Assembly: GCF_017353415.1 (NCBI RefSeq)
Contig: NZ_JAFMPX010000012.1
Coordinates: 23,689 to 87,688 of the forward strand
Source: Arthrobacter sp. E3
GTDB taxonomy: Bacteria > Actinomycetota > Actinomycetes > Actinomycetales > Micrococcaceae
DNA length: 64,000 bases
Reading direction: 5' to 3'
Below are positions 17,728 to 26,137 of this stretch, in pieces. The position numbers and the translations under genes are program-made. The notes under the pieces are model-generated. The model saw only the letters and a program-made list of their open reading frames with translations. It was not told the DNA's origin and did no database searches. The stretch's first letter is position 1; each line of letters starts with the position of its first letter.

Positions 17728-17761
17728 CGCTATTAGAACGCAGTGTTCAAATAGCGAACAC
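17728..17761. promoter_or_regulatory. Nested inverted repeats upstream of the aromatic monooxygenase
   Basis: GTGTTC at 17743-17748 pairs with GAACAC at 17756-17761 across seven bases, and CGCTATT at 17728-17734 pairs with AATAGCG at 17750-17756. Two interleaved palindromes just before an aromatic catabolic gene look like a regulator-binding site. No regulator gene is adjacent, so the cognate protein must be encoded elsewhere. Confidence 0.5.
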
Positions 17762-17810
17762 TTTGAGGTTGGTGGTGAATGAGCCGCCCCCGTGCAACGA
17801 GGAGAACCCT

Positions 17811-19718
17811 GTGCAATTCCACCACCACGGATACGTTTCCGGTGACCCACGCATTCACGAGGCAGCAGGGACCGGCATCGACCGTCCTGAAGAGCTGCCC
17901 GAGGAAGTTGACGTTCTGATCGTCGGCTCCGGTCCGGCTGGGATGCTCACCGCAGCCCAGCTGTCCCAATTCCCCGACATCACCACGCGGATCGTGGAGC
18001 GCCGGGGAGGCCGGCTGGAAATTGGCCAGGCAGATGGCATCCAAGCCCGCAGTGTGGAAACCTTCCAGGCCTTCGGCTTCGCCGAGAGGATCATCGCCGA
18101 GGCATACCACATCACTGAGATGGCGTTCTGGCGGCCCGACACGAAGGATGCCACGCGCATTGTGCGAGGCGGCCGTGCCGTCGACGATGCAACCGGGATC
18201 AGCGAATTCCCGCACCTGATCGTGAACCAGGCCCGCGTGCTTGACTACTTTGCCGAAGTTGCGGAAAACTCACCCACCCGCCTGACGCCCGACTACGGCT
18301 GGGACTTCCAAACGCTTGAGGTCGCCGATGAGGGCGAGTACCCCGTCAAAGTCACACTTTTCCGCAGTGCCGGCCCGAACGAAGGCGCCGTTCGAGTGGT
18401 GCATGCCAAGTACGTCGTCGGCTGCGACGGGGCACGCAGCAAGGTCCGCGCGTCGATCGGCGCCACCATGGCGGGGGACAAGTCCAACCACGCATGGGGC
18501 GTCATGGACATCCTCGCCACCACGGACTTCCCTGATATCCGGACCAAGTGCGCCATCCAGTCTCACACCGGCGGTAGCATCCTGCTGATCCCGCGCGAAG
18601 GAGGCTACCTGTTCCGCATGTACGTGGACCTCGGGGTTGTTCCAGAGGATGACAACGGTGCAGTCCGCAATACCAGCATGGATGAGATCATCGGCAAGGC
18701 GAATGAAATCCTCCACCCGTACACACTGGACGTGCGCCATGTTGCGTGGAACAGCGTGTACGAGGTGGGACACCGCCTAACAGACCGCTTTGACGACGTC
18801 CGCCTCGAAGACCTCGGGACGCGCACCCCACGTGTCTTCATCACCGGAGACGGCTGCCACACCCACAGTGCCAAAGCCGGCCAGGGCATGAACGTCTCCA
18901 TGCAGGACGGCTTCAACCTCGGCTGGAAACTTGCCCACGTCCTCGAAGGACGCAGCCCTGAGACCCTGCTGTCCACGTACTCGGCTGAGCGCCAGGTGGT
19001 GGCCAAGAACCTCATCGACTTCGACAAGGAATGGTCAACGCTGATGGCCAAGAAGCCTGAGGAGTTTGAGAACCCGGAGGAGTTGGAGGACTACTACGTG
19101 CGCACTGCCGAATTCCCGGCAGGGTTCATGACCGAATATGCGCCGTCGCTGATTACCGGCGAAGCCGCACACCAGGAACTGGCCGCCGGTTTCCCGGTGG
19201 GTAAGCGCTTCAAATCCGCATTGGCCTCACGGATCTGTGACGCGAACCCGATCCACCTTGGCCACCATGCCACGGCGGACGGCCGTTGGCGGATCTACGT
19301 CTTTGCCGATCCGGCCCTGCCCGGAACCGGCTCACCGACCGACGCCCTCGCAGAATGGCTCTCCACCGCGCCGGATTCACCCCTTGCAGCAACACCGGCG
19401 GGGCTCGACGTCGATGCCTGGTTCGATGTGAAGGTCATCTACCAGCACAAGCACGAAGACCTCGACATCAATGCTGTTCCCGCCGCGTTTAAGCCGCTCG
19501 TGGGTCCGTTCAAGCTGACCGACTACGAGAAGGCCTACGGGATCATCCCCGGCAACGACATCTTTGATGTACGCGGGATCGAGCGCACCGGTGCCGTCGT
19601 CGTCGTGCGTCCGGACCAGTACGTGGCCAACATCCTGCCGCTGACGGCCACCGACGAGCTGGGCAAGTTCTTTGCACAGATCCACTCGGGTGAGCGCGTC
19701 GAGCAGGGCAGTGTCTAG
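17811..19718 (+). CDS. mobA: FAD-dependent aromatic monooxygenase, 3-hydroxybenzoate 4-monooxygenase-like
   Basis: A 635-residue flavoprotein hydroxylase of the phenol 2-monooxygenase / 3-hydroxybenzoate 4-hydroxylase group. It has the FAD Rossmann motif VDVLIVGSGPAGMLTAAQL near residue 40, the DG motif VVGCDGARSKVR, the GD motif RVFITGDGCHTHSAKAGQGMN, and a C-terminal thioredoxin-like domain. The length fits MobA-type enzymes, which convert 3-hydroxybenzoate to protocatechuate. The GTG at 17811 is chosen for its GAGGAG six bases upstream; a longer frame from 17763 has none. The exact phenol substrate is inferred. Confidence 0.82.
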   Translation: MQFHHHGYVSGDPRIHEAAGTGIDRPEELPEEVDVLIVGSGPAGMLTAAQLSQFPDITTRIVERRGGRLEIGQADGIQARSVETFQAFGFAERIIAEAYHITEMAFWRPDTKDATRIVRGGRAVDDATGISEFPHLIVNQARVLDYFAEVAENSPTRLTPDYGWDFQTLEVADEGEYPVKVTLFRSAGPNEGAVRVVHAKYVVGCDGARSKVRASIGATMAGDKSNHAWGVMDILATTDFPDIRTKCAIQSHTGGSILLIPREGGYLFRMYVDLGVVPEDDNGAVRNTSMDEIIGKANEILHPYTLDVRHVAWNSVYEVGHRLTDRFDDVRLEDLGTRTPRVFITGDGCHTHSAKAGQGMNVSMQDGFNLGWKLAHVLEGRSPETLLSTYSAERQVVAKNLIDFDKEWSTLMAKKPEEFENPEELEDYYVRTAEFPAGFMTEYAPSLITGEAAHQELAAGFPVGKRFKSALASRICDANPIHLGHHATADGRWRIYVFADPALPGTGSPTDALAEWLSTAPDSPLAATPAGLDVDAWFDVKVIYQHKHEDLDINAVPAAFKPLVGPFKLTDYEKAYGIIPGNDIFDVRGIERTGAVVVVRPDQYVANILPLTATDELGKFFAQIHSGERVEQGSV

Positions 19719-19735
19719 CTAGGACAAGAGACAGC

Positions 19736-19781
19736 AAAGGGGAGGTCCCGCAGTGAGATCACTGCGGGACCTCCCCTTTTT
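19736..19781. terminator. Bidirectional terminator between monooxygenase and hpa operon
   Basis: Bases 19736-19754 and 19761-19779 form a perfect 19-bp stem with a 6-base loop, ending in a T5 run on the + strand. It closes the monooxygenase transcript and also the convergent hpa operon. Confidence 0.88.
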
Positions 19782-19799
19782 GATGGGGACGTGACCGGC

Positions 19800-20090
19800 T
19801 CAGCCCAGGTCCACAACCTCAAATTCGAGCAGGTCCATGCCGCTGGCAACGGGTGCTTGGGCGGCGTGGTCGTGACCGGCCCGTTTGGCGCGCCAGTTCT
19901 CGAAGTCTTCGCGGGTGGCCCACTGCGTGTAGACGAAGTAGCGCTCCTCCCCGGCGACGGGACGCAGCAGCTTGAAACCCTCGAAGCCCGGGGAGCCGTC
20001 CACCGAGTGCTTGCGCGCCGCGAAGCGCGTTTCCAGTTCGGATCCTGCCTCGACGGGAACCTTGAGGGCGTTAATGACAACGATGGACAC
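19800..20090 (-). CDS. Antibiotic biosynthesis monooxygenase (ABM) domain protein
   Basis: A 96-residue single-domain ABM-fold protein: VINALKVPVEAG at the start, ELETRFAARKH, and GFEGFKLLRPV with RYFVYTQWATREDFENW. The pattern resembles heme-degrading or quinone monooxygenases of the HmoA/HmoB and YgiN types; the function is not certain. The GTG at 20090 has AAGGAG five bases upstream. It lies behind the semialdehyde dehydrogenase of the hpa operon, separated by a hairpin at 20146-20181, so it may be transcribed partly on its own. Confidence 0.8.
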   Translation of the reverse strand: MSIVVINALKVPVEAGSELETRFAARKHSVDGSPGFEGFKLLRPVAGEERYFVYTQWATREDFENWRAKRAGHDHAAQAPVASGMDLLEFEVVDLG

Positions 20091-20145
20091 TTTTGCTCCT
20101 TCCGGGCCCGGATTCACCGGGCCGCTTGTTCTTCCACGCTACCGC

Positions 20146-20181
20146 AAGCAGGCCCCCGGCATACATGCCGGGGGCCTGCTT
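20146..20181. terminator. Hairpin after the semialdehyde dehydrogenase gene
   Basis: Bases 20146-20162 pair perfectly with 20165-20181, a 17-bp GC-rich stem with a two-base loop. It lies between the dehydrogenase stop and the ABM gene. There is no real T-tract on the minus strand, so partial termination or RNA stabilisation is more likely than full stop. Confidence 0.55.
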
Positions 20182-20222
20182 TAAAAGACTCTTACATCAC
20201 TGTTTTTGAACCGGGGGCCGGC

Positions 20223-21701
20223 TTACGCGTAGGGGTCTGCGATCCCGATGTATTGCGTGGTGGTGTATTCCGCGATGCCCTCTGTGCCGCCCTCGCGGCC
20301 CAGTCCGGACTGCTTGACACCGCCAAAGGGTGCGGCCGCGTTGGAGATCATGCCGGAGTTGAAGCCCACCATGCCGAATTCCAGCTGTTCGCTGACGCGC
20401 AGCAGACGGGAGAAGTCCTTCGTGTACAGGTAGGACGCCAAACCGTATTGGGTGGAGTTGGCGAGCTGGATGGCGTCGTCCTCATCGGTGAACGTGGTGA
20501 CAGGTGCCACCGGGCCAAAGATCTCCTGCTGCAGGATCGCGGCGTCGTTGGCGACGTTGCCCAGCACTGTCGGCTGGTAGAAGTAGCCGTCGCCCTCAAC
20601 TGGGTTCCCCCCGGCCAGGACGGTGGCACCTTCGGCAACGGCGGCGGTGACCAGTGCGTGGATGTTGGCGCGAGCCTTTTCCTCAACGAGGGGTCCGACG
20701 TCGGTCCCGGCCTCGGTGCCGCGTCCCACCGTCAGCGCTCCGATGCGGGCGGCGAGCTTGGCGGTGAATTCGGTGGCCACTGATTCGTGGACCAGGAAGC
20801 GGTTGGCGGCCGTGCAGGCTTCACCCATGTTGCGCATCTTCGCTGCCAGGGCACCCTCGACGGCGGCATCCAGATCGGCGTCCTCGAACACCAGGAACGG
20901 GGCGTTGCCGCCCAACTCCATGGATGTGCGCAGCACGTTCTCGGTGGCTGCGGCCATGAGCTGCTTGCCCACGCTGGTGGACCCGGTGAAGGAGAGTTTG
21001 CGCAGGCGTGGGTCTGCCAGTAGCGGCCCGGAGATGGAGGAGGCGCTGGAACCTGCGACGACGTTCAGCACGCCGGCGGGCAGGCCTGCCTCCTGCATCA
21101 CGGCGGCAAAAAGCTGGGACGTCAGCGGCGTCAGCTTGGCCGGCTTGAGTACCATGGTGCAGCCTGCGGCCAGTGCCGGGCCCACCTTGCGGGTGGCCAT
21201 GGCCAGGGGGAAGTTCCACGGTGTGATCAGCAGGCATGGGCCCACTGGCTTCTTCGCCACGAGGATCTTGTTCTTGCCCTCGGGCGTGGTGACGAAGCGG
21301 CCGTAGTCGCGCACCGCCTCCTCGGAGTTCCAGCGCAGGAACTCTGCGCCGTAGGCGACTTCCCCGCGGGCTTCGGCCAGCGGCTTGCCCATTTCCAAGG
21401 TCATCAGCAGTGCAAAGTCCTCGGCGCGCTCTGTGATCAGTTCAAAGGCCTTGCGCAGGATCTCGCCCCGCACACGCGGCGCGGTCCGGGCCCAGGAGGC
21501 CTGGGCGGCGCAGGCGGCGTCAAGGGCGGCCATCGCATCCTCGCCGCTGGCGTCCGCTATGGACGCCAGGACCGTGCCGGTGGCGGGATCGTGGACGTCA
21601 AGCGTCTTCCCACTGGCGGCGTTGCGCCATTCGCCGTTGATGAGCAACCCGGTGGGGACGGAGGCGAGCAGTTCCGCTTCGCGTTCATTTGCTGTTTTCA
21701 T
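20223..21701 (-). CDS. gabD: NAD(P)-dependent succinate-semialdehyde dehydrogenase
   Basis: A 492-residue aldehyde dehydrogenase. The catalytic Glu is in TSMELGGNAPF and the Cys in NMGEACTAANRF; the NAD fold shows ITPWNFPLAMATRK and SFTGSTSVGK. It is close to GabD/Sad in type. It follows the HpaI-type aldolase, which releases succinic semialdehyde, so this enzyme finishes the homoprotocatechuate pathway by making succinate. The ATG at 21701 has GGAG six bases upstream. A role in GABA breakdown is possible but less likely given the context. Confidence 0.9.
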   Translation of the reverse strand: MKTANEREAELLASVPTGLLINGEWRNAASGKTLDVHDPATGTVLASIADASGEDAMAALDAACAAQASWARTAPRVRGEILRKAFELITERAEDFALLMTLEMGKPLAEARGEVAYGAEFLRWNSEEAVRDYGRFVTTPEGKNKILVAKKPVGPCLLITPWNFPLAMATRKVGPALAAGCTMVLKPAKLTPLTSQLFAAVMQEAGLPAGVLNVVAGSSASSISGPLLADPRLRKLSFTGSTSVGKQLMAAATENVLRTSMELGGNAPFLVFEDADLDAAVEGALAAKMRNMGEACTAANRFLVHESVATEFTAKLAARIGALTVGRGTEAGTDVGPLVEEKARANIHALVTAAVAEGATVLAGGNPVEGDGYFYQPTVLGNVANDAAILQQEIFGPVAPVTTFTDEDDAIQLANSTQYGLASYLYTKDFSRLLRVSEQLEFGMVGFNSGMISNAAAPFGGVKQSGLGREGGTEGIAEYTTTQYIGIADPYA

Positions 21702-21773
21702 GAAAAACTCCTTTTGGGCCCACGCGCCCGAGGGACCCGCCGCGAGCTTGCGAGCGGGGAGAGGGCGTGGGGA

Positions 21774-22583
21774 TTAATAACTGCTGGTGGGACCGGCGTC
21801 GGCGGCGGGGACGTATTTGCCAGCGAGGGCTTCGCTGCCGCGGGCGAGCAGTGCGACGTCGGCGCCGGTGAGGATGAAATCCACCCCGGCGTCCAAATAA
21901 CGGCGCGCGGTGGCTTCGGCAAAGGCGTTCACGCCAACCGGCTTGCCAGCTGCCTTGGCCAGTGTGATGCAGTGCTCGACGGCGGCCACCACGTCGGGGT
22001 GTTCCTGCTGTCCCAGCACCCCCATCGAAGCTGCGAGGTCGGACGGACCGATGAACACGGCGTCGATCCCGTCCACGGCCATGATCGACTCGATGTTCTC
22101 CACGGCCTGGGTGGACTCGATCTGGACGATGACGGTGATGGTGTCCGTTGCCTGGGCCAGATAGTCCGGGACGCGGTTCCACCGTGCCGAACGGGCCAGC
22201 GCCGATCCCACCCCGCGCACACCTTGCGGCGGGTAGCGGGTGGCGGCGACCGCAGCCTGCGCGTCGTCGGCCGTGTGGACCATGGGGATCAACAGGGACT
22301 GTGCGCCCAGGTCCAGATATTGCTTGATGATCACGGTGTCATTGACGGGTGGGCGCACCACGGCTGTGACCGGATAACTGCTGACCGCCTGCAGCTGGGC
22401 CAGGATGCCCTCTAGCCCGTTGGGGCTGTGTTCGGCGTCCACCAACAGCCAGTCAAGCCCGGCGCCGGCGCAGATTTCCGCCACGAGCGGGCTGCCGGAG
22501 CACACCCACATGCCCGCCAGCGGCCGGCCAGCTGCTGCCAGGGCGTCCTTGAAGGACGGTGTGAGGCTCACTCGAAGCGGCAT
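21774..22583 (-). CDS. hpaI: 4-hydroxy-2-oxoheptane-1,7-dioate aldolase
   Basis: A 269-residue HpcH/HpaI aldolase (pyruvate-forming class II aldolase). It contains WLLVDAEHSPN with the catalytic His, VIVQIESTQAVENIESI with the metal-binding Glu, and DAVFIGPSDLAASMG with the metal Asp. It splits 4-hydroxy-2-oxoheptanedioate into pyruvate and succinic semialdehyde. The ATG at 22583 overlaps the end of the hydratase gene by 16 bases; a longer reading to 22724 only runs into that gene. It is the penultimate pathway enzyme in gene order. Confidence 0.93.
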   Translation of the reverse strand: MPLRVSLTPSFKDALAAAGRPLAGMWVCSGSPLVAEICAGAGLDWLLVDAEHSPNGLEGILAQLQAVSSYPVTAVVRPPVNDTVIIKQYLDLGAQSLLIPMVHTADDAQAAVAATRYPPQGVRGVGSALARSARWNRVPDYLAQATDTITVIVQIESTQAVENIESIMAVDGIDAVFIGPSDLAASMGVLGQQEHPDVVAAVEHCITLAKAAGKPVGVNAFAEATARRYLDAGVDFILTGADVALLARGSEALAGKYVPAADAGPTSSY

Positions 22584-23353
22584 GTGATGGTCCCCAGCTT
22601 TCCGTAGTCGGCAAAAACGGTGTCCCCGGCATTGACCCACATGGGCCGCGTGAAGGAACCGGCGAGGATGAGCTCCCCGGCCTTGAGTCCGTCCCCGTGC
22701 GGGGCGATCTTGTTGGCCAGCCACGACACACCCTGGGCGGGGTGGTTTAGCACGCCCGCCGCGACGCCCGTCTCCTCGACAGCCTGGTTCTTGTACAGGA
22801 TGGCGGCCACCCAGCGCAGGTCCACGTCGTCGGGCCGCACCGGGATGCCGCCCACCACCATGGCGCCCATGGCGGCGTTGTCGCTGATGGTGTCCACGAT
22901 GGTCCGGCCCTCCATCTCGATCCGGGAATCCAGGATCTCCAGGGCTGGCACCACGTATTCGGTGGCACGCAGGACGTCAAAGATGGTGGCGTTGGGCCCT
23001 TCTACGTCCTCCTTGAGCAGGAACGCCAGCTCCACCTCGATGCGCGGGTGTGAATACTGTGACCATTCCACGGTGGAGCCGTTCTCCAGGATCATGTCCT
23101 TGAAGATGACCCCGTAGTCCGGTTCGGTGATGCCGGTGGCGTACTGCATGGCCTTGGACGTCAGGCCGATCTTGTGTCCGCCCAGCACCCGCCCGGCAGC
23201 CTCGCCGCGTTCACGCCACAACCGCTGGACGCGGTAGGAATCCTCCACCGTCATGTCCGGGTAGCGCTGCGTCAGCCGGGGCACCGGGACCCGGCTTTTA
23301 CCGGCCTCCACAAGTTCGTCGGCAATGCCGGCAATAGTTGCGTCATCGAGCAT
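22568..23353 (-). CDS. hpaH: 2-oxo-hept-4-ene-1,7-dioate hydratase
   Basis: A 261-residue hydratase of the HpaH/MhpD family. Recognisable stretches are HKIGLTSKAMQ, EPDYGVIFKDM, HPRIEVELAFLLKED (metal-binding Glu pair) and the terminal GELILAGSFTRPMWVNAGDTVFADYG. It adds water to 2-oxohept-4-enedioate ahead of the aldolase. AGGAG lies seven bases before the ATG at 23353. The overlap with hpaI suggests coupled translation and balanced amounts of the two enzymes. Confidence 0.93.
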   Translation of the reverse strand: MLDDATIAGIADELVEAGKSRVPVPRLTQRYPDMTVEDSYRVQRLWRERGEAAGRVLGGHKIGLTSKAMQYATGITEPDYGVIFKDMILENGSTVEWSQYSHPRIEVELAFLLKEDVEGPNATIFDVLRATEYVVPALEILDSRIEMEGRTIVDTISDNAAMGAMVVGGIPVRPDDVDLRWVAAILYKNQAVEETGVAAGVLNHPAQGVSWLANKIAPHGDGLKAGELILAGSFTRPMWVNAGDTVFADYGKLGTITCRFE

Positions 23354-23400
23354 GGTGTATCTCCTAAAGTCGAAAGCCTAGAGCCAAATGCCGAGAGCCG

Positions 23401-23468
23401 GGTCAGGCGATGGCCCCCGGGAGCGGCTTCGGGCGTCCGCGAAGCGGGCGGGGGGCCATCGCCTGACC
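23401..23468 (-). promoter_or_regulatory. Long hairpin between hpaD and hpaH
   Basis: GGTCAGGCGATGGCCCCC at 23401-23418 pairs perfectly with 23451-23468; the 32 bases between can themselves fold (CTTCG/CGAAG). No T-run follows. A stable stem at this position may punctuate the operon mRNA, or be an interspersed repeat that inserted between hpaD and hpaH. Confidence 0.55.
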
Positions 23469-23486
23469 GGCGAAGGTATTTGTTTG

Positions 23487-24560
23487 CTAGAGCTGGGTGC
23501 CCAACTTGAACCCGCGATCCTCGCCCGGTTCGCGGGTGTAGGAGAAGCCGTCGGCGCCGACCGTGACGGCCATTTCGGAGGTGTCGGTGCGCTTGATGAC
23601 CGGCTGCGGGTTGCCGTCGAGGTCCAGGACCAGGGAGGCTTCGGTGTACCAGGACGGGACCACGGCGTTGCCCCACCAGTCGCGGCGCTGGTTGTCGTGG
23701 ACGTCCCACGTGATGGTGGGGTTGTCCGGGTCGCCGGTGTAGTAGTCCTGGGTGTAGATTTCCACGCGGTGGTCGTCCGGGTCCAGGATGTACAGGTAGA
23801 ACGCGTTGGAGACGCCGTGGCGGCCGGGGCCGCGTTCGATCCGGTCGGAGATGCGCAGCGCGCCCATCTTGTCGCAGATCTGGATGATGTTGTGCTTCTC
23901 ATGCGTGGCGAAGGCAACGTGGTGCATGCGGGGTCCGTCGCCGCCGGTCAGGGCCGTGTCGTGGACGGTCTGCTTGCGGTGCATCCAAGCGGCGTAGGTA
24001 ACGCCGTCGGAGTCCTTGATGTCCTCGGAGACGCGGAAGCCCAGGTCTTCGAGGTACTTGCGGCCGCGGGGCACATCGGGGGTGACCTGGTTGAAGTGGT
24101 CCAGGCGGACCAGCTCGCCGGCGGAGTAGAGGTCATAGCGCTGTGTGAGACGCTCCACGTGTTCGGTCTCGTAGAAGAACTCGTAGGGGAAGCCCAGCGG
24201 ATCCTCGACACGGACGGAGTCGCCAATGCCCTTCGTGAAGCCTTCCTTGCGGCGCTCCGTGCGGCAGCCCATCTCCTTGTAGTAGGTTTCTGCGGCGTCC
24301 ACCTCGGCGGGGGACTTCACCCGGTAGGCGAAGGCGGCGACGGCGGCAATGGGGCCCTTGCGCAACACCAGGTTGTGGTGGATGAACTCCTCCAGGGAGC
24401 GCAGGTAGATGGTGTTCTCGTCTTCTTCAGTCACGTGCAGACCCAGCACGTCCACGTAGAACTCACGGGACTTGGACAGGTCGGTGACAACGATCTCCAT
24501 GTAGGCACAGCGAACAATATCCGGTGCCGGCGCAGTGGGGGTGGGAACAAAGTTGGTCAT
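23487..24560 (-). CDS. hpaD: Homoprotocatechuate (3,4-dihydroxyphenylacetate) 2,3-dioxygenase
   Basis: A 357-residue type I extradiol dioxygenase with two vicinal-oxygen-chelate modules. The metal ligands can be placed: His in LVRLDHFNQV (near residue 153), His in RMHHVAFATH (near 213), and Glu in DDHRVEIYTQDYY (near 265). The sequence style matches the Mn-dependent MndD of Arthrobacter and the Fe-dependent HPCD of Brevibacterium; sequence alone does not settle the metal. It opens the ring of homoprotocatechuate to 5-carboxymethyl-2-hydroxymuconate semialdehyde. GAGGAG lies six bases before the ATG. Confidence 0.96.
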   Translation of the reverse strand: MTNFVPTPTAPAPDIVRCAYMEIVVTDLSKSREFYVDVLGLHVTEEDENTIYLRSLEEFIHHNLVLRKGPIAAVAAFAYRVKSPAEVDAAETYYKEMGCRTERRKEGFTKGIGDSVRVEDPLGFPYEFFYETEHVERLTQRYDLYSAGELVRLDHFNQVTPDVPRGRKYLEDLGFRVSEDIKDSDGVTYAAWMHRKQTVHDTALTGGDGPRMHHVAFATHEKHNIIQICDKMGALRISDRIERGPGRHGVSNAFYLYILDPDDHRVEIYTQDYYTGDPDNPTITWDVHDNQRRDWWGNAVVPSWYTEASLVLDLDGNPQPVIKRTDTSEMAVTVGADGFSYTREPGEDRGFKLGTQL

Positions 24561-24614
24561 GATGTACTCCTCGTTGAGTGGTGTGCTTGGTGGGAGATGC
24601 TTGGTGGCGGATGC

Positions 24615-26120
24615 CTAGTTGCTGGCGGATGCACCGAATTTTGGTGTGTGGACGGCTCCGAGCGTGATGTGCACGGCCTGCTGATCGGTGTAGAAGTCGA
24701 TCGAGCGGAAGCCGCCCTCGTGGCCCAGGCCGGACGCCTTGACGCCACCGAACGGGGTACGCAGGTCACGCACGTTGTGGCTGTTCAACCACACCATGCC
24801 AGCCTCGACGTTCTGGGCGAAGTTGTGGGCGCGGGTCAGGTTCTGCGTCCAGATGTAGGCGGCGAGACCGTACTTGACGCCATTGGCCAACTCCAAGGCC
24901 TCTTCGTCGGTGTCGAAGGGGGTGATGGCGACGACCGGGCCGAAGATCTCCTCCTGGAAGATGCGCGCTTCGGGCTTTACATCGGCGAAGACGGTGGGGG
25001 CCACGTAGTTGCCATGGTCCAGTCCCTCGGGGCGACCGCCGCCAGCCAGCAGGCGGCCCTCGGACTTGCCAATGTCAACGAAGGACATGACCTTGTTGTA
25101 GTGCTCGGGGTGGACCAGGGCGCCCACCTCGGTCTTGGGGTCGTGCGGGTCCCCGACCACGATGTTCTTGGCGCGTGCCGCGTACTTTTCACAGAATTCG
25201 TCGTAGATGGGGCGCTCAACCAGGATGCGTGAGCCAGCCGTGCAGCGCTCGCCGTTGAGGGAGAAGACGCCGAAGAGTGCGGAGTCGATCGCGGCGTCGA
25301 AGTCGGCATCGGCAAACACCACGCAAGGGCTCTTGCCGCCCAATTCCATGGACAGGCCCTTCAAGTTCGTGGCGGCGTTGCGGAAGATCGTCTGGCCGGT
25401 GGTGGTTTCGCCGGTGAAGGAGATCAGCGGGACGTCGGGGTGCTTGACGAGTGCGTCTCCTGCTTCCTCACCGAGTCCGTTGACCAGGTTGAAAACGCCT
25501 TGGGGAAGGCCAGCTTCCTCGAAGATTCCGGCCCACAGTGAGGCGGAGAGCGGGGTGAACTCGGCCGGCTTGAGCACCACGGTGCAACCGGAAGCCAGTG
25601 AAGGCGCCAGCTTCCAGGATTCGAGCATGAACGGCGTGTTCCAGGGGGTGATGAGCCCGGCGACGCCTATGGGCTTGCGGTTCACATAGTTGATTTGGGA
25701 GCCGGGGACCTTCATGGCGTCGTCGAACTGGGCCACGATCAAGTCGGCAAAGAAGCGGAAGTTCTCCGCGGCGCGCATCGCCTGGCCACGAGCCTGGGTG
25801 ATGGGCAGGCCGGAGTCAAAGCTCTCCAGCTCGGCCAAGCGCGCTTCCTGGGCTTCGACGGCGTCGGCGATCTTGTTCAGGATGCGTGAGCGCTCGCGCG
25901 GCTTCATGCGCGGCCACGGTCCGTCGTTGAAGGCCCTGGTTGCGGCGGCCACGGCCAGCTCAATGTCTTCCTTCTGGCCAGCGGCGGCGGTGGCGTAGTT
26001 GGTGTTTGAGACAGGGTTCAGGACGTCAAACGTTGCACCGTTGACGGAGTCGACGAACTTTCCGTCAATGTAGTGCTGGATGCGGGTGGGGAGGTTTTCC
26101 GGGACGTAGTGATCAGCCAT
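24615..26120 (-). CDS. hpaE: 5-carboxymethyl-2-hydroxymuconate semialdehyde dehydrogenase
   Basis: A 501-residue aldehyde dehydrogenase. The catalytic Glu is in LSMELGGKSPCV and the Cys in LNGERCTAGSRI; ITPWNTPFMLESWK and SFTGETTTG form the NAD-binding part. The order beside hpaD, and the NTPF cofactor-loop variant, fit HpaE, which oxidises the ring-cleavage semialdehyde to the tricarboxylic-type dienoate. AAGGA is eight bases upstream of the ATG. It begins 17 bases after the gntR stop. Confidence 0.93.
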   Translation of the reverse strand: MADHYVPENLPTRIQHYIDGKFVDSVNGATFDVLNPVSNTNYATAAAGQKEDIELAVAAATRAFNDGPWPRMKPRERSRILNKIADAVEAQEARLAELESFDSGLPITQARGQAMRAAENFRFFADLIVAQFDDAMKVPGSQINYVNRKPIGVAGLITPWNTPFMLESWKLAPSLASGCTVVLKPAEFTPLSASLWAGIFEEAGLPQGVFNLVNGLGEEAGDALVKHPDVPLISFTGETTTGQTIFRNAATNLKGLSMELGGKSPCVVFADADFDAAIDSALFGVFSLNGERCTAGSRILVERPIYDEFCEKYAARAKNIVVGDPHDPKTEVGALVHPEHYNKVMSFVDIGKSEGRLLAGGGRPEGLDHGNYVAPTVFADVKPEARIFQEEIFGPVVAITPFDTDEEALELANGVKYGLAAYIWTQNLTRAHNFAQNVEAGMVWLNSHNVRDLRTPFGGVKASGLGHEGGFRSIDFYTDQQAVHITLGAVHTPKFGASASN

Positions 26121-26137
26121 TGAGTTGGTCCTTTTCT

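Noticed and set aside
23388..25232. A 614-codon + strand frame opposite hpaD and hpaE
   Set aside because: Shadow frame: composition is Val/Gly/His-rich with no domain, and it spans two well-identified minus-strand genes.
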